This document shows positions 32,260 to 40,999 of a DNA stretch of 64,000 bases, one piece after another; position 1 is the stretch's first letter; every line of letters begins with the position of its first letter. Both the position numbers and the translations under genes were made by a program. The notes beneath the pieces were generated by a model. It ran no database searches, was not told the origin of the DNA, and saw only the letters and a program-made list of their open reading frames with translations. The stretch is from Verrucomicrobiota bacterium. Its GTDB lineage: Bacteria; Verrucomicrobiota; Kiritimatiellia; RFP12; UBA1067. Where the stretch lies: positions 83,375-147,374 of the forward strand of contig JAHFSX010000014.1 in assembly GCA_023269675.1 (NCBI GenBank). The letters run 5' to 3'.

Positions 32260-33720
32260 CTAGATAAAACGGATGCCTCTTGACTGAAGAACTTGTCCCG
32301 CGGTCCGCCAAAGGTATGCGGCACATTCGAATTTGAACAGGGCGGCGCCGGCAAAATACACGGTCGCGCCCAGCACAATCTGCACCCCCAAGAGGACATA
32401 ACTGTCCGCGACGAGCCAACTTAAGCCCCAAACCAAGACCCCCGCCCCGGCCGCAAGCCAGAGGGCGGGAAGAACATCTCCAGTTTGCTGCAGAAGGGAA
32501 TAGTCGAGCAATCGGTGGTTGGGCCAGGCATTGACAGCCACGCACACCAAACTTCCGGCGGCCTGTCCAACCACCATCGCCATGATCCCGAACTTGAACG
32601 TGCCCAGAATGATGATAATCACTACTGTTTTTTTGATGAACTCCAAAACCAGAAAGATGTCGCTGCGGCCCAAGGCCATGATGGCCTGCAGATTGGCAAT
32701 ATGCAAGGGGTAGAAGGCAAAGGTGATGCAGGAGAGTTGCAGGTAAGGGACACAGGGCAGCCATTTGTCGGTGAGCAGAATCAGGACCAGGGGCTTGGCG
32801 ACCGCCGCCAGACCGAACATCATGGGGAAAACGAGGAAACAGGTGGTCTTGATCATCCGGCGCACGATTTCTTTCACCCGGACTTTGTCATGCTGGCAGG
32901 AGGACAACGCGGGGAAAATCACGCCGGAGATGGTGCCCTGGACGCTGGACATGACCAGATTGGGGATGCTCTGCCCGCGCGAATAATACCCCAGAACGGT
33001 CGGGTTGAAGAGCTTGCCTATGATCAGGTTATAAAGATTGGTGAACAGCGTGTCCAACAGGCTGGATGCCAGCATTTTGGAGCTGAACCCGAACATGTGA
33101 CGGACAGCGGCCCGTGAAAACATGAGCCGCGGCCGCCAATCGACAATGACCCACAGGACAACCGTGCTGGCAACCTGCGCAGCCAAGGCCGCGCCGACCA
33201 AGGCCCACACGCCACAGTTGTTATAGGCCATACCGATACCGACAAGGCCCGACGCCAAAGTCGCGATCATGCTGACCTTGAACGACAACTTGAATTTCAT
33301 CTCCCGGTTCAGGACGGCATTCTGAATCGAGTTTACCGCACCTACAATCAAGGACAACGAGAGCAACCGCAAGACCCAAACCAAGACCGGTTCGTTGTAG
33401 AAGTCGGCGATCCAGGGTGCGCAGACAAACAAAACCCCGTACAGCACGACGGCGACCGCCAAACTCAGATAGAAGACCGAATTATAATCCTGTTCATTGA
33501 CCTCCTTCTTCTGGATGAGGGCGACTCCAAATCCTCCATTGACGAAACAACCGGCCAACGCAATGAAGACCGTGATCAGCGTGACGGTGCCGAAATCTTT
33601 GGGCTCCAACAGCCGCGCCAAGATAATCGAGACCACAAACCCCATGCCCTGCGTCCCAAACCGCTCCATACTCCGCCACATGAGCCCCGATAAGACTTTT
33701 TGTTTAATTTGGTCAACCAT
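32260..33720 (-). CDS. Wzx-type flippase (MOP superfamily, WzxC-like)
   Basis: 486 residues, about 12-14 membrane segments. IKQKVLSGLMWRSMERFGTQ and ILARLLEPKDFGTVTL near the N-terminus, and YYSRGQSIPNLVMSSVQGT, IFPALSS, are the WzxC/TuaB-type pattern. It would move lipid-linked repeat units across the inner membrane. It is the only flippase in the window although there are two initiating transferases and two Wzy-like proteins. I choose the ATG at 33720 (MVDQIKQK). Confidence 0.88.
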   Translation of the reverse strand: MVDQIKQKVLSGLMWRSMERFGTQGMGFVVSIILARLLEPKDFGTVTLITVFIALAGCFVNGGFGVALIQKKEVNEQDYNSVFYLSLAVAVVLYGVLFVCAPWIADFYNEPVLVWVLRLLSLSLIVGAVNSIQNAVLNREMKFKLSFKVSMIATLASGLVGIGMAYNNCGVWALVGAALAAQVASTVVLWVIVDWRPRLMFSRAAVRHMFGFSSKMLASSLLDTLFTNLYNLIIGKLFNPTVLGYYSRGQSIPNLVMSSVQGTISGVIFPALSSCQHDKVRVKEIVRRMIKTTCFLVFPMMFGLAAVAKPLVLILLTDKWLPCVPYLQLSCITFAFYPLHIANLQAIMALGRSDIFLVLEFIKKTVVIIIILGTFKFGIMAMVVGQAAGSLVCVAVNAWPNHRLLDYSLLQQTGDVLPALWLAAGAGVLVWGLSWLVADSYVLLGVQIVLGATVYFAGAALFKFECAAYLWRTAGQVLQSRGIRFI

Positions 33721-33734
33721 TCCTAAACACCCAT

Positions 33735-34388
33735 TCAAAAAACTGACGCGTTAGCTCTCACAATTCTCGCAGGGACACCCACAATCAAAACCCCCGCCGG
33801 CATATTCGAAACCACTACGGCACCGCCCCCGACAAAACAACCGTCACCAATCGTAATTTTGTCTATAATGGTTGTCCCGATTCCCAGCCACGTCTTATCA
33901 CCAACACATGTTCTTCCGCCGATCTTTACGCCCGGACACACGGCGACAGCCTCACCTATCACACATTCATGACATATATCCGCACCACAATTGACGATGG
34001 TCCCCTCACCGATCGAACACATCGCCTCGATCACTGCGCCCGGTCCCACATAGACCCCCGTAAAAAGTTGAGCCGAGGGCGAAACAGTCGCACGGGGGTG
34101 AATTACCGTGCGTAAGGCAATATTATGCTGTTTCATTTTTTGTACGAATGAATAGCGGGCCGCGCACTGTCCAAAACCGATCGCGACTTCAACTTCATCG
34201 GCATTATCAAGTTCCATTAAGTCGTCAAACCCGCCGATAATCATTCCGCCGGCAAACATTTGCCCTTTTCTTTCTGGAGCGACCGTGTCCACAAACCCAA
34301 AAATTTCTTCGCCACCCGCCCGTATCGCGTCTGCGACAACAAGCGCGTGTCCACCTGCCCCAAAAACTATTATTTTTCTGGACCTCAT
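33735..34388 (-). CDS. PglD/NeuD/VioB-like sugar N-acetyltransferase (copy 2)
   Basis: 217 residues: Rossmann-like KIIVFGAGGHALVVADAI followed by a left-handed beta-helix. Partner of the upstream aminotransferase, whose stop overlaps this start by 4 bases. The likely reaction is acetylation of a dTDP-4-amino-4,6-dideoxyhexose, as VioB or WecD do. ICHECVIGEAVAVCPGVKIG carries a candidate catalytic His. Free of repeats. Confidence 0.85.
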   Translation of the reverse strand: MRSRKIIVFGAGGHALVVADAIRAGGEEIFGFVDTVAPERKGQMFAGGMIIGGFDDLMELDNADEVEVAIGFGQCAARYSFVQKMKQHNIALRTVIHPRATVSPSAQLFTGVYVGPGAVIEAMCSIGEGTIVNCGADICHECVIGEAVAVCPGVKIGGRTCVGDKTWLGIGTTIIDKITIGDGCFVGGGAVVVSNMPAGVLIVGVPARIVRANASVF

Positions 34389-35500
34389 CTGACCATTTCC
34401 GAGTGCATTAACTCAACGATCTTTTGCATGTCACAGGCCGTGAGGCCAGCGAAGATCGGCAGGCAAAGCACCTCCTGCGCGGTTTTCTCCGCGATGGGCA
34501 GATTGCCGGGCAGGGCTGAGGGCAAACCGCGGTAAGTCGGGAACTCGCTGCACAGGGGATAGAAGTAACGTCGGGCAAAGATGCCGTTGGCCTTGAACTT
34601 CTCGTACAGATCGTCGCGCGTCATGCCGTAGGCCTCGGCATCCACCAGAACAGGGAAATAACCATAATTGTGGCGGACGCCGGGCAGATCGTAAAGAATG
34701 CTAATACCTGGCACGTTCTGGAGGTGTTCGCGGTAAAATTCGGCCACCATTTGGCGTTTGGCGATCTCGGCGTCCACATATTTGAGCTGGATCAAACCAT
34801 ACGCCGAGCGCACCTCGTCAACCTTGCCGTTGGAACCAGGCGCGATGACCGTCACCTCATCCTGAAACCCGAAATTCCGCAGGAAATCGATGCGCTTCTT
34901 CAGGATGGCGTCGTTGGTGACCAGCGCCCCGCCCTCGAGGGTGTTGAACACTTTGGTGGCGTGGAAGCTGAGCATTGAAAGATCGCCCCAGTTGGCCACC
35001 GACACGCCATCCTGCTTCACGCCAAAGACGTGGGCCGCATCGTAAAAGAGTTTAAGCCCGTAGGTGTCCGCGATCTTTTTCAGCTTTTCATGCTGACAGG
35101 GATTCCCGTAGACATGCACCGGCATGATCGCCGTGGTGCGCGGCGTGATCAGGGACTCGACTTTATCGGGATCGAGCGTGAAGGTGTCGGGCTCGATATC
35201 GCCGAATACCGGCGTGCAGCCGTTGAGGTGGATCGCGTGCGTGGTCGCCACGAAGGTGAAGGGCGTGGTGATGACCTCGCCCGTGATGCGCAGCGCCTGC
35301 ATGCCCGTCTGCAGCGCGATCATGCCGTTGGTGAAGAAGCTCAGGTACTTGACGCCCAGATAGTCGGCCAAAGCCGCTTCAAACTGCTGATGAAACTGGC
35401 CGTTGTTGGTCAGCCATTTCGACTCCCATATCTTTTCGAGGTAAGGGATGAACTCCGCCAAGGGCGGGAGCGAGGGGGATGTGACGTAGATGGGTTTCAT
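34385..35500 (-). CDS. dTDP-4-amino-4,6-dideoxyhexose transaminase-like (DegT family)
   Basis: 371-residue PLP enzyme with PLP lysine Lys183 in LSFHATKVFNTLEGG, the pattern of VioA/FdtB/WecE-type sugar transaminases. VITTPFTFVATTHAI and VHVYGNPCQHEKL are other family blocks. With rmlA and rmlB it would give dTDP-4-amino-4,6-dideoxyglucose or -galactose; the next gene acetylates it and a GT56 enzyme may transfer it. The product is inferred from neighbours. Confidence 0.86.
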   Translation of the reverse strand: MKPIYVTSPSLPPLAEFIPYLEKIWESKWLTNNGQFHQQFEAALADYLGVKYLSFFTNGMIALQTGMQALRITGEVITTPFTFVATTHAIHLNGCTPVFGDIEPDTFTLDPDKVESLITPRTTAIMPVHVYGNPCQHEKLKKIADTYGLKLFYDAAHVFGVKQDGVSVANWGDLSMLSFHATKVFNTLEGGALVTNDAILKKRIDFLRNFGFQDEVTVIAPGSNGKVDEVRSAYGLIQLKYVDAEIAKRQMVAEFYREHLQNVPGISILYDLPGVRHNYGYFPVLVDAEAYGMTRDDLYEKFKANGIFARRYFYPLCSEFPTYRGLPSALPGNLPIAEKTAQEVLCLPIFAGLTACDMQKIVELMHSEMVR

Positions 35501-35504
35501 GGCA

Positions 35505-35550
35505 AATAGCTCATTAGTTCATGATTGCGTTAGTTCATTAGAGCAATGAA
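35505..35550. repeat. R1 copy between genes
   Basis: TAGCTCATTAGTTCATGATT and GCGTTAGTTCATTAG just upstream of the aminotransferase gene. The rest of the 114-base gap shows nothing I recognise. Confidence 0.65.
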
Positions 35551-35614
35551 AAGATTCAACGTCATGCCAGCCGGGTCACGGTTTTTTAGTGGCTTTGCGA
35601 GACGTGTCGTTCTT

Positions 35615-36706
35615 CTAAGTCCTCTGCCGTTGCGCTCGGCGCAACCGTTGACCCCAAGCCACCAATCCGACGGACGCCAATCCCATATAAGTCAGCAGCT
35701 GCCAGCCGGGAAAAACATGCTTGCGCCAACAGTAAACGATCACACGACCCAGCTCCACCCAACTACGGGAGGCCGAGGCCAGGGCTAAGCGGGCCTTCAG
35801 CACGCCGGCCCGATTCTCAAGCGCGAGCGCCGCATCCTGCGTCAGCGCCGCAAAATAACAGAGAATCATGCAGCCGTCGCGCGTGACGTACTCCCGCCCG
35901 ATCCCGTCCGTGGCCGACCCCGCGTGCACCACTTGGGTGACCCAGTCCTCGTCGATATAATACGCGTCTTTTTCCCTGAGGATCTCGAGCCACGTGAGCG
36001 TGTCCCCCAGCGCCAACTTCACCATGAATAAAGGGTTTTGCCGGTACCCCGAGTCCAAGCTTTGCCGCCGGGCCATACACGAACAGGTCAGCGGATGCCA
36101 CTCGCGTCGGAGCAGCGCCAGCCTGACTTGTCCGGCCTGGATGACACCCTCCTTCAAAAGGGCGCTCGCCCGCCCCCACCCCTTCACTATCCTGACGCTG
36201 TTCCCCTCTGCCAGCCTGCCGCCGCTGAACACGAGCCCGACTTTCGGGTGCGCATCCAGAATCTCAACTTGCCGCTGCAGTTTATCCGGCGAATGCCAAA
36301 AATCGTCGCCCTCGCAATAGGCGACATACTCGCCTCGACAGTGCCGGAGCGCGCGATACGAATTGGCAGACGCGCCGATGTTGACTGCTGAGTAAAGGAC
36401 CCGGATCACTCCGGGGTACAGACGTTGATATTCGAGCGCGATGGCGCGCGTATCGTCCGACGAACAGTCCTCCGCTATGATCAGCTCAAAGGCGAATTCC
36501 GTTTTTTGCAGCAGGACGCCTTCAATCGCCTGACGCAGAAAATCCGCGTGCTCATACGCAAGCATCACGACACTCACCAAAGGGGCTGGAAGGGCATCTT
36601 CCTCCCCCCCCACTTTGGTGCATACGCGACAGGAATCTTCAATACCTTCGAGTGGAACACCCCGCAAGTCTTCAAGCGCCTTCAGGATGGAACCCGTATC
36701 CAGCAA
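35615..36706 (-). CDS. Glycosyltransferase family 2
   Basis: 363 residues: VSVVMLAYEHADFLRQAIEG, LIIAEDCSSDDT, YVAYCEGDDFW (metal-binding Asp pair), then ARRQSLDSGY and a C-terminal hydrophobic segment. It belongs to the group of GT2 proteins of capsule loci with the opening SVVMLAY. It carries a roughly 40-residue N-terminal extension before the catalytic domain. The apparent start is TTG after GGAAAG; a shorter start is possible. No repeat insert. Confidence 0.82.
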   Translation of the reverse strand: MLDTGSILKALEDLRGVPLEGIEDSCRVCTKVGGEEDALPAPLVSVVMLAYEHADFLRQAIEGVLLQKTEFAFELIIAEDCSSDDTRAIALEYQRLYPGVIRVLYSAVNIGASANSYRALRHCRGEYVAYCEGDDFWHSPDKLQRQVEILDAHPKVGLVFSGGRLAEGNSVRIVKGWGRASALLKEGVIQAGQVRLALLRREWHPLTCSCMARRQSLDSGYRQNPLFMVKLALGDTLTWLEILREKDAYYIDEDWVTQVVHAGSATDGIGREYVTRDGCMILCYFAALTQDAALALENRAGVLKARLALASASRSWVELGRVIVYCWRKHVFPGWQLLTYMGLASVGLVAWGQRLRRAQRQRT

Positions 36707-36735
36707 TGTCTTTCCCCGTTTTCAGATCGCCGGAA

Positions 36736-38358
36736 TCATTTAGTCTGCCCCGCCGCCGCACTCTTGATGGTCAAATTCTGTCTGGCCAGGTGCTCATAAA
36801 AGAAAGAACTTTCAATCCGGCCTTTAAAATTCACCGTTCCTGATAATGGCAGTTCTTCCAAGGACGGGACTGACTTGGCCAGACCGTAGCTTGATTTTTC
36901 CGCCAGTCTCAGTTGTGTGCCAAGATATTTTAGTCCCTGATTGGACTGGGCAGAAAGCCCAGTGGCCAGATCACGCCCGAAGTCCGTCTTTCCCAATACG
37001 CTAAACGAAACAACAACGCCTGATTTCGTGATCTGTTTCACGCCATAAAAGGAAGCAACCAGCAAACATAGGGTCAGCATTTTATCTCTTTTCCGCTTTT
37101 TATGCGCGTGCAGTTGCTGCATAACGAGCAACATCATCATAAAGCATGCCGGGATAGAGACGCGCGCACAAAAATCAAGGCTGTAACCGAGTTGCACAAA
37201 AGGTAACGGCAACAAAATGCCAATGCTGATGAGAAACAGAGGGTCTTTCTTGTTGTCGCGCCACAAGAGCATGGCCACACATCCAAAAGAAAGCAAAATG
37301 AACACCAAGTACGTCACTACTGAGCGAGGAACAATGGCAAAGTGAGCAATGGCGCTGTTTGACGAGAAATACAAAGCGGTGACTGACAACACCAAGCAGC
37401 ACAAGGCGTTCTGATACGAAATGAAAGCGCTGATCTCATTAAACAAGCTCGTCCAGGGGTAAGATCGCCGAGGAAGAGGAAGAAACCGCATGCTTTCGTA
37501 CACAACATAGGGGAACAATCCGAGAAAGGCAAAAGGACCCTGAAAAAAAGCAAGCGAGTACACAAATAACAAGTTTGCCCGCGGCATTCTGTTCAGCAGT
37601 AAAGCCATGACCAGCCAAGGAGCAATGGTCTGATTGAACACCCAGTACAACAAACCCGTGTTACAATCGCCATACAACATCGTTCCGGCCCACAGCGTGA
37701 TATCGTCGATCACGAGCCTAACCAGAGGAGCGACCGAATGCAATTTTAAGGCCCAGGCCAATTTATACAAAAAAGAGCCGCAGTAATATAGACTACCCCA
37801 AAAAATGAAAATCATGGCTGTCGTCCATGTCAAACGGCCGAGTCGCCTAGCGATAAAGTAAAAAACCAACGAGATCCCGCCCAGTGTCCAAACGTACAAG
37901 GCCAGATTGCCGGCTACCGGCCCAAAGATCTTGCCGACCATGGCCGCAGGCAACCAATAACCGATATAGTAAACCAACATGTAGGGCTCTTGCGGCAACA
38001 ACGAAGAACCCGCCTCTACGTGGTAAATTACCGGATATCGATTGCTTATGAGGTCAGAAAAAATCGCGTTTCTAATTTCAAAATCACTAGTCTGATAGGC
38101 GAAACTCCCTATGCCGGATAAAAAAACCCACGCCGCCAACATTAAGACACAACCGCAGACGCCCCAGCGGGAACCGAGACGCGGAGACATACCGTTTTCG
38201 TGTGTTGCAAAACAGGCACAGATCAAACCAAATAACACTGCCCCTGTCACTGGAATGGCGTAACGTGCCCGCAGCCATGAAGCGGTAAACAGGATAAACG
38301 GCAATGCCAAATAGGCATATGCCAAGCGGAACATAAATCTGTCAATTTGATCATTCAT
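36736..38358 (-). CDS. Large multi-pass membrane protein, possibly GT-C type
   Basis: 540 residues with about 11-12 hydrophobic segments up to residue 430, then a hydrophilic C-terminal domain of about 90. FSDLISNRYPVIYHVEAG and PQEPYMLVYYIGYWLPAAM form a first extracytoplasmic loop with charged residues, as in GT-C enzymes that use lipid-phosphate sugars. I do not recognise the family; a polymerase role is also possible. Low GC, no repeats. It follows genes of a sugar O-acylation set. Confidence 0.6.
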   Translation of the reverse strand: MNDQIDRFMFRLAYAYLALPFILFTASWLRARYAIPVTGAVLFGLICACFATHENGMSPRLGSRWGVCGCVLMLAAWVFLSGIGSFAYQTSDFEIRNAIFSDLISNRYPVIYHVEAGSSLLPQEPYMLVYYIGYWLPAAMVGKIFGPVAGNLALYVWTLGGISLVFYFIARRLGRLTWTTAMIFIFWGSLYYCGSFLYKLAWALKLHSVAPLVRLVIDDITLWAGTMLYGDCNTGLLYWVFNQTIAPWLVMALLLNRMPRANLLFVYSLAFFQGPFAFLGLFPYVVYESMRFLPLPRRSYPWTSLFNEISAFISYQNALCCLVLSVTALYFSSNSAIAHFAIVPRSVVTYLVFILLSFGCVAMLLWRDNKKDPLFLISIGILLPLPFVQLGYSLDFCARVSIPACFMMMLLVMQQLHAHKKRKRDKMLTLCLLVASFYGVKQITKSGVVVSFSVLGKTDFGRDLATGLSAQSNQGLKYLGTQLRLAEKSSYGLAKSVPSLEELPLSGTVNFKGRIESSFFYEHLARQNLTIKSAAAGQTK

Positions 38359-38489
38359 GAGAGTCGCCGATCGAGACCACGCCTATTTCATCGCCGCTCA
38401 AGAGGAGTTGAGAATCCCCTTCACCTTATAACCACCGGGAAGAGGGTCTGGCCATACCGCTTCGCGCCAAATGCCTTAAACCTGACGCA

Positions 38490-39416
38490 TCATTCTTTCC
38501 CGTCCCCCGCAGGAGGTGCGGGAAACCCTAAATCGGACATCAGAATGCGTGTGAATTTTTGCCTTCCTGTGTTTGAAAGATGGTCCCCGTCTCTGAAATC
38601 CACATCTTCCAGCGGCAACTTCCAATAATCAAGAAAACGGATCCGATGCTTCTTAATCAGATAATCAACAACAGTTTTTAGCTTTTTAACATGCTTTTCA
38701 GGTACCATTGCACGGTATTTCGCATGATAAGGCGCCAATATCATGACCACTTCCATCTTGTTTTTTTCAGCAGTGTCGATAATGGCACTCAATGTTTCCG
38801 AATAAATCTCTTCCGAATTATGGAAACTCGGTCGCTGATTATTAAAGTGCAGGTTGAACTGCTTTTTCAGGAATTCGTTCCCCCTGTCTTTTATAAACAA
38901 CGACTCCATATTTTCGGGCGCGTGCTCAATATAATTGTCGAATTTTACTTTCACCGCTTTTTGAATCAGCGTGCAAATGACGTCGTCCACCTTTAGCGAT
39001 GATCGGCCATATGGCCACAAAGAAACATGTTGCAGCGACATGGGAAGATAGATGGAAAAGTAATCCCGCTCCAGTTCTTCTCTTCCACCCAGATTCATAT
39101 CCTGCACGCTACAGGCTATGAGCACGATTTTGGGAAGTTTTCCAGGGTTCCGCTTCGTAATCTCTTGCAGTTTCATCAGCCAAAACCAGGGAGGAGAACC
39201 CGGAGTGCAGAAATCCTGATACTCAGGCCAGATAGCCGGATCAATCGCGCATTCCAAATGCGAGTGCGATATTGAAATGACGGTGGTCTTGGCCCTCAGT
39301 CGAAATTCGCTTGAAAGATAATTTTCGGAGCGAAGGACTAGAGATACAAGCAGGCATCCGAACACAATCACTGCGAACAGGATGAACAAAATCAACGATT
39401 TTATAAAGTATTTCAT
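38490..39416 (-). CDS. SGNH-like protein, membrane anchored (partner of MBOAT)
   Basis: 308 residues: one N-terminal membrane segment (residues 5-28), then a soluble domain. TTVISISHSHLECAI is in the position of the block-I active-site strand, although the usual GDS is replaced by ISH, and FRDGDHLSNTGRQKF carries the Asp-x-x-His of an SGNH hydrolase (AlgJ/AlgX or DltD style). It lies 3 bases from the MBOAT gene, so the pair probably O-acetylates the polymer in the periplasm. Confidence 0.7.
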   Translation of the reverse strand: MKYFIKSLILFILFAVIVFGCLLVSLVLRSENYLSSEFRLRAKTTVISISHSHLECAIDPAIWPEYQDFCTPGSPPWFWLMKLQEITKRNPGKLPKIVLIACSVQDMNLGGREELERDYFSIYLPMSLQHVSLWPYGRSSLKVDDVICTLIQKAVKVKFDNYIEHAPENMESLFIKDRGNEFLKKQFNLHFNNQRPSFHNSEEIYSETLSAIIDTAEKNKMEVVMILAPYHAKYRAMVPEKHVKKLKTVVDYLIKKHRIRFLDYWKLPLEDVDFRDGDHLSNTGRQKFTRILMSDLGFPAPPAGDGKE

Positions 39417-39419
39417 TTA

Positions 39420-40895
39420 TCAAAACTGAAAATAAATAAAGGCCTGACGTGAAGCCTTAAATATTAACACAATAAAGAATAGCAACAAATAGATGCTCCA
39501 GCGCAACACTTTCTGTTGCGGCATATTCGCCAAGCCATGTAGCCCTCGCCGATTGACCCATTCGCATGCGACCATGCCTGCCACCCAGAAAAGAATCAAT
39601 CGAAGCCCCGTTAAGCGAAGCGTGCCGTCGAATAATGGGGCGAGCCCCCCCTTAAAGGTCGCCATTGAGGCAAGCCATGAGAACGCATGCGCCATGTCTG
39701 GGGCTCTGAAAAACGTCCATGCGAGAAGCACCAGACCAAACGTTACGGACATTTGAACAAATTCCGTCCACGTGGGGAGATTTTGATTTTCCGCCACGAC
39801 ACCTGTATATTTTCGGTTTCGATTCAGCATGAGTAACGGTAAAAAATAACAGGCGTGAAGCAGCCCCCAAGCAATAAAAGTCCAGTTGGCGCCATGCCAA
39901 AAACCGCTCACCAGAAATATGACGAAAATATTCCTTACCTGCTTAGGCACAGAACAATAACTGCCCCCGAGCGGTATATACAGGTAGTCGCGGAACCAAG
40001 TGGTCAAAGAGATATGCCATTTTCTCCAGAATTCGGCGATGTCTCTTGAAAAATAAGGGTAGGCGAAGTTCCGCATGATTTTAACGCCGAAGAGCTTGGA
40101 ACAGCCGATGGCAATGTCAGAATACCCGGAGAAGTCGCCGTAAATTTGGATTGAGAAACAGAACATGCCAACCCATAAAGCGATGCCTGAAAGATTTCCG
40201 CTGCCATTCAGTAGTTTGTCTGCCGCAACTGCGCAATTGTCAGCAACCACCATTTTTTTGAAGAATCCCCATAACATCTGCCGGCACCCGTCGACTGCCT
40301 CCGGATAACTGAAGCTCCGAGGTGACTGAAACTGCGGCAACAGATTAGTCGCCCGCTCGATCGGTCCCGCTACCAACTGAGGAAAATAACTGACATAGGC
40401 GAAAAAAATGACAGGATCACGTGTGGGCTTGATATGCCCCCGATAGACATCGATCGAATAACTGAGAGCCTGGAAGGTGTAAAAACTGATCCCGACCGGC
40501 AGGATGATTTTAAGGGCCTGCGGATGGACGGTCATGCCGATGCTATGAAAGGCATGGACAAAGCTTTCTACGAAGAAATTGTAATATTTGAAATATCCGA
40601 GAATTGCAAAATTCAGCACAATATTTGCAACCATGACAAATAGGCGGTGTCCTCGTAATCCTCTGATACTAGAAGGGCAACCGTCTCTGTCCCCCATCCA
40701 GACACCACTTAACCAACTACAAAAAGACGTAAGAGCAATCAACAACAAGAAATTCCAATCCCACCAACCGTAGAAGATATAGCTGACAAAGACAACAAAG
40801 AAGTTCTGCCACTTCAGACTCCGGTTAAAGACAAACCAGTAAAGCAAAAAGACTGCTGGAAGGAAAATGAGGAACTCTATTGAATTGAAAAGCAT
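39420..40895 (-). CDS. MBOAT-family O-acyltransferase (AlgI-like)
   Basis: 491 residues, about 11 membrane segments. LPVGISFYTFQALSYSIDVY, FPQLVAGPIERA, FWRKWHISLTTWFRDYLYIP and FLVSGFWHGANWTF with the catalytic His are the AlgI/DltB pattern. It would bring acyl groups across the membrane for O-acylation of the growing polysaccharide with the SGNH partner. No repeat insert. Confidence 0.9.
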   Translation of the reverse strand: MLFNSIEFLIFLPAVFLLYWFVFNRSLKWQNFFVVFVSYIFYGWWDWNFLLLIALTSFCSWLSGVWMGDRDGCPSSIRGLRGHRLFVMVANIVLNFAILGYFKYYNFFVESFVHAFHSIGMTVHPQALKIILPVGISFYTFQALSYSIDVYRGHIKPTRDPVIFFAYVSYFPQLVAGPIERATNLLPQFQSPRSFSYPEAVDGCRQMLWGFFKKMVVADNCAVAADKLLNGSGNLSGIALWVGMFCFSIQIYGDFSGYSDIAIGCSKLFGVKIMRNFAYPYFSRDIAEFWRKWHISLTTWFRDYLYIPLGGSYCSVPKQVRNIFVIFLVSGFWHGANWTFIAWGLLHACYFLPLLMLNRNRKYTGVVAENQNLPTWTEFVQMSVTFGLVLLAWTFFRAPDMAHAFSWLASMATFKGGLAPLFDGTLRLTGLRLILFWVAGMVACEWVNRRGLHGLANMPQQKVLRWSIYLLLFFIVLIFKASRQAFIYFQF

Positions 40896-40999
40896 CTAAC
40901 GGTCTCGCAAGTTATGAAAGGCGCTTGAACGACGTCGCGTCAAAAAGGAGAGACGTAGGCGACAAAGGACCGGAGGAAATCAGCAGAAAGTTCGGTCGG

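Noticed and set aside
32247..32399. 51-residue N-terminal extension of the GT56 gene
   Set aside because: It overlaps the end of the flippase gene in another frame; family motifs begin just after the ATG at 32246.
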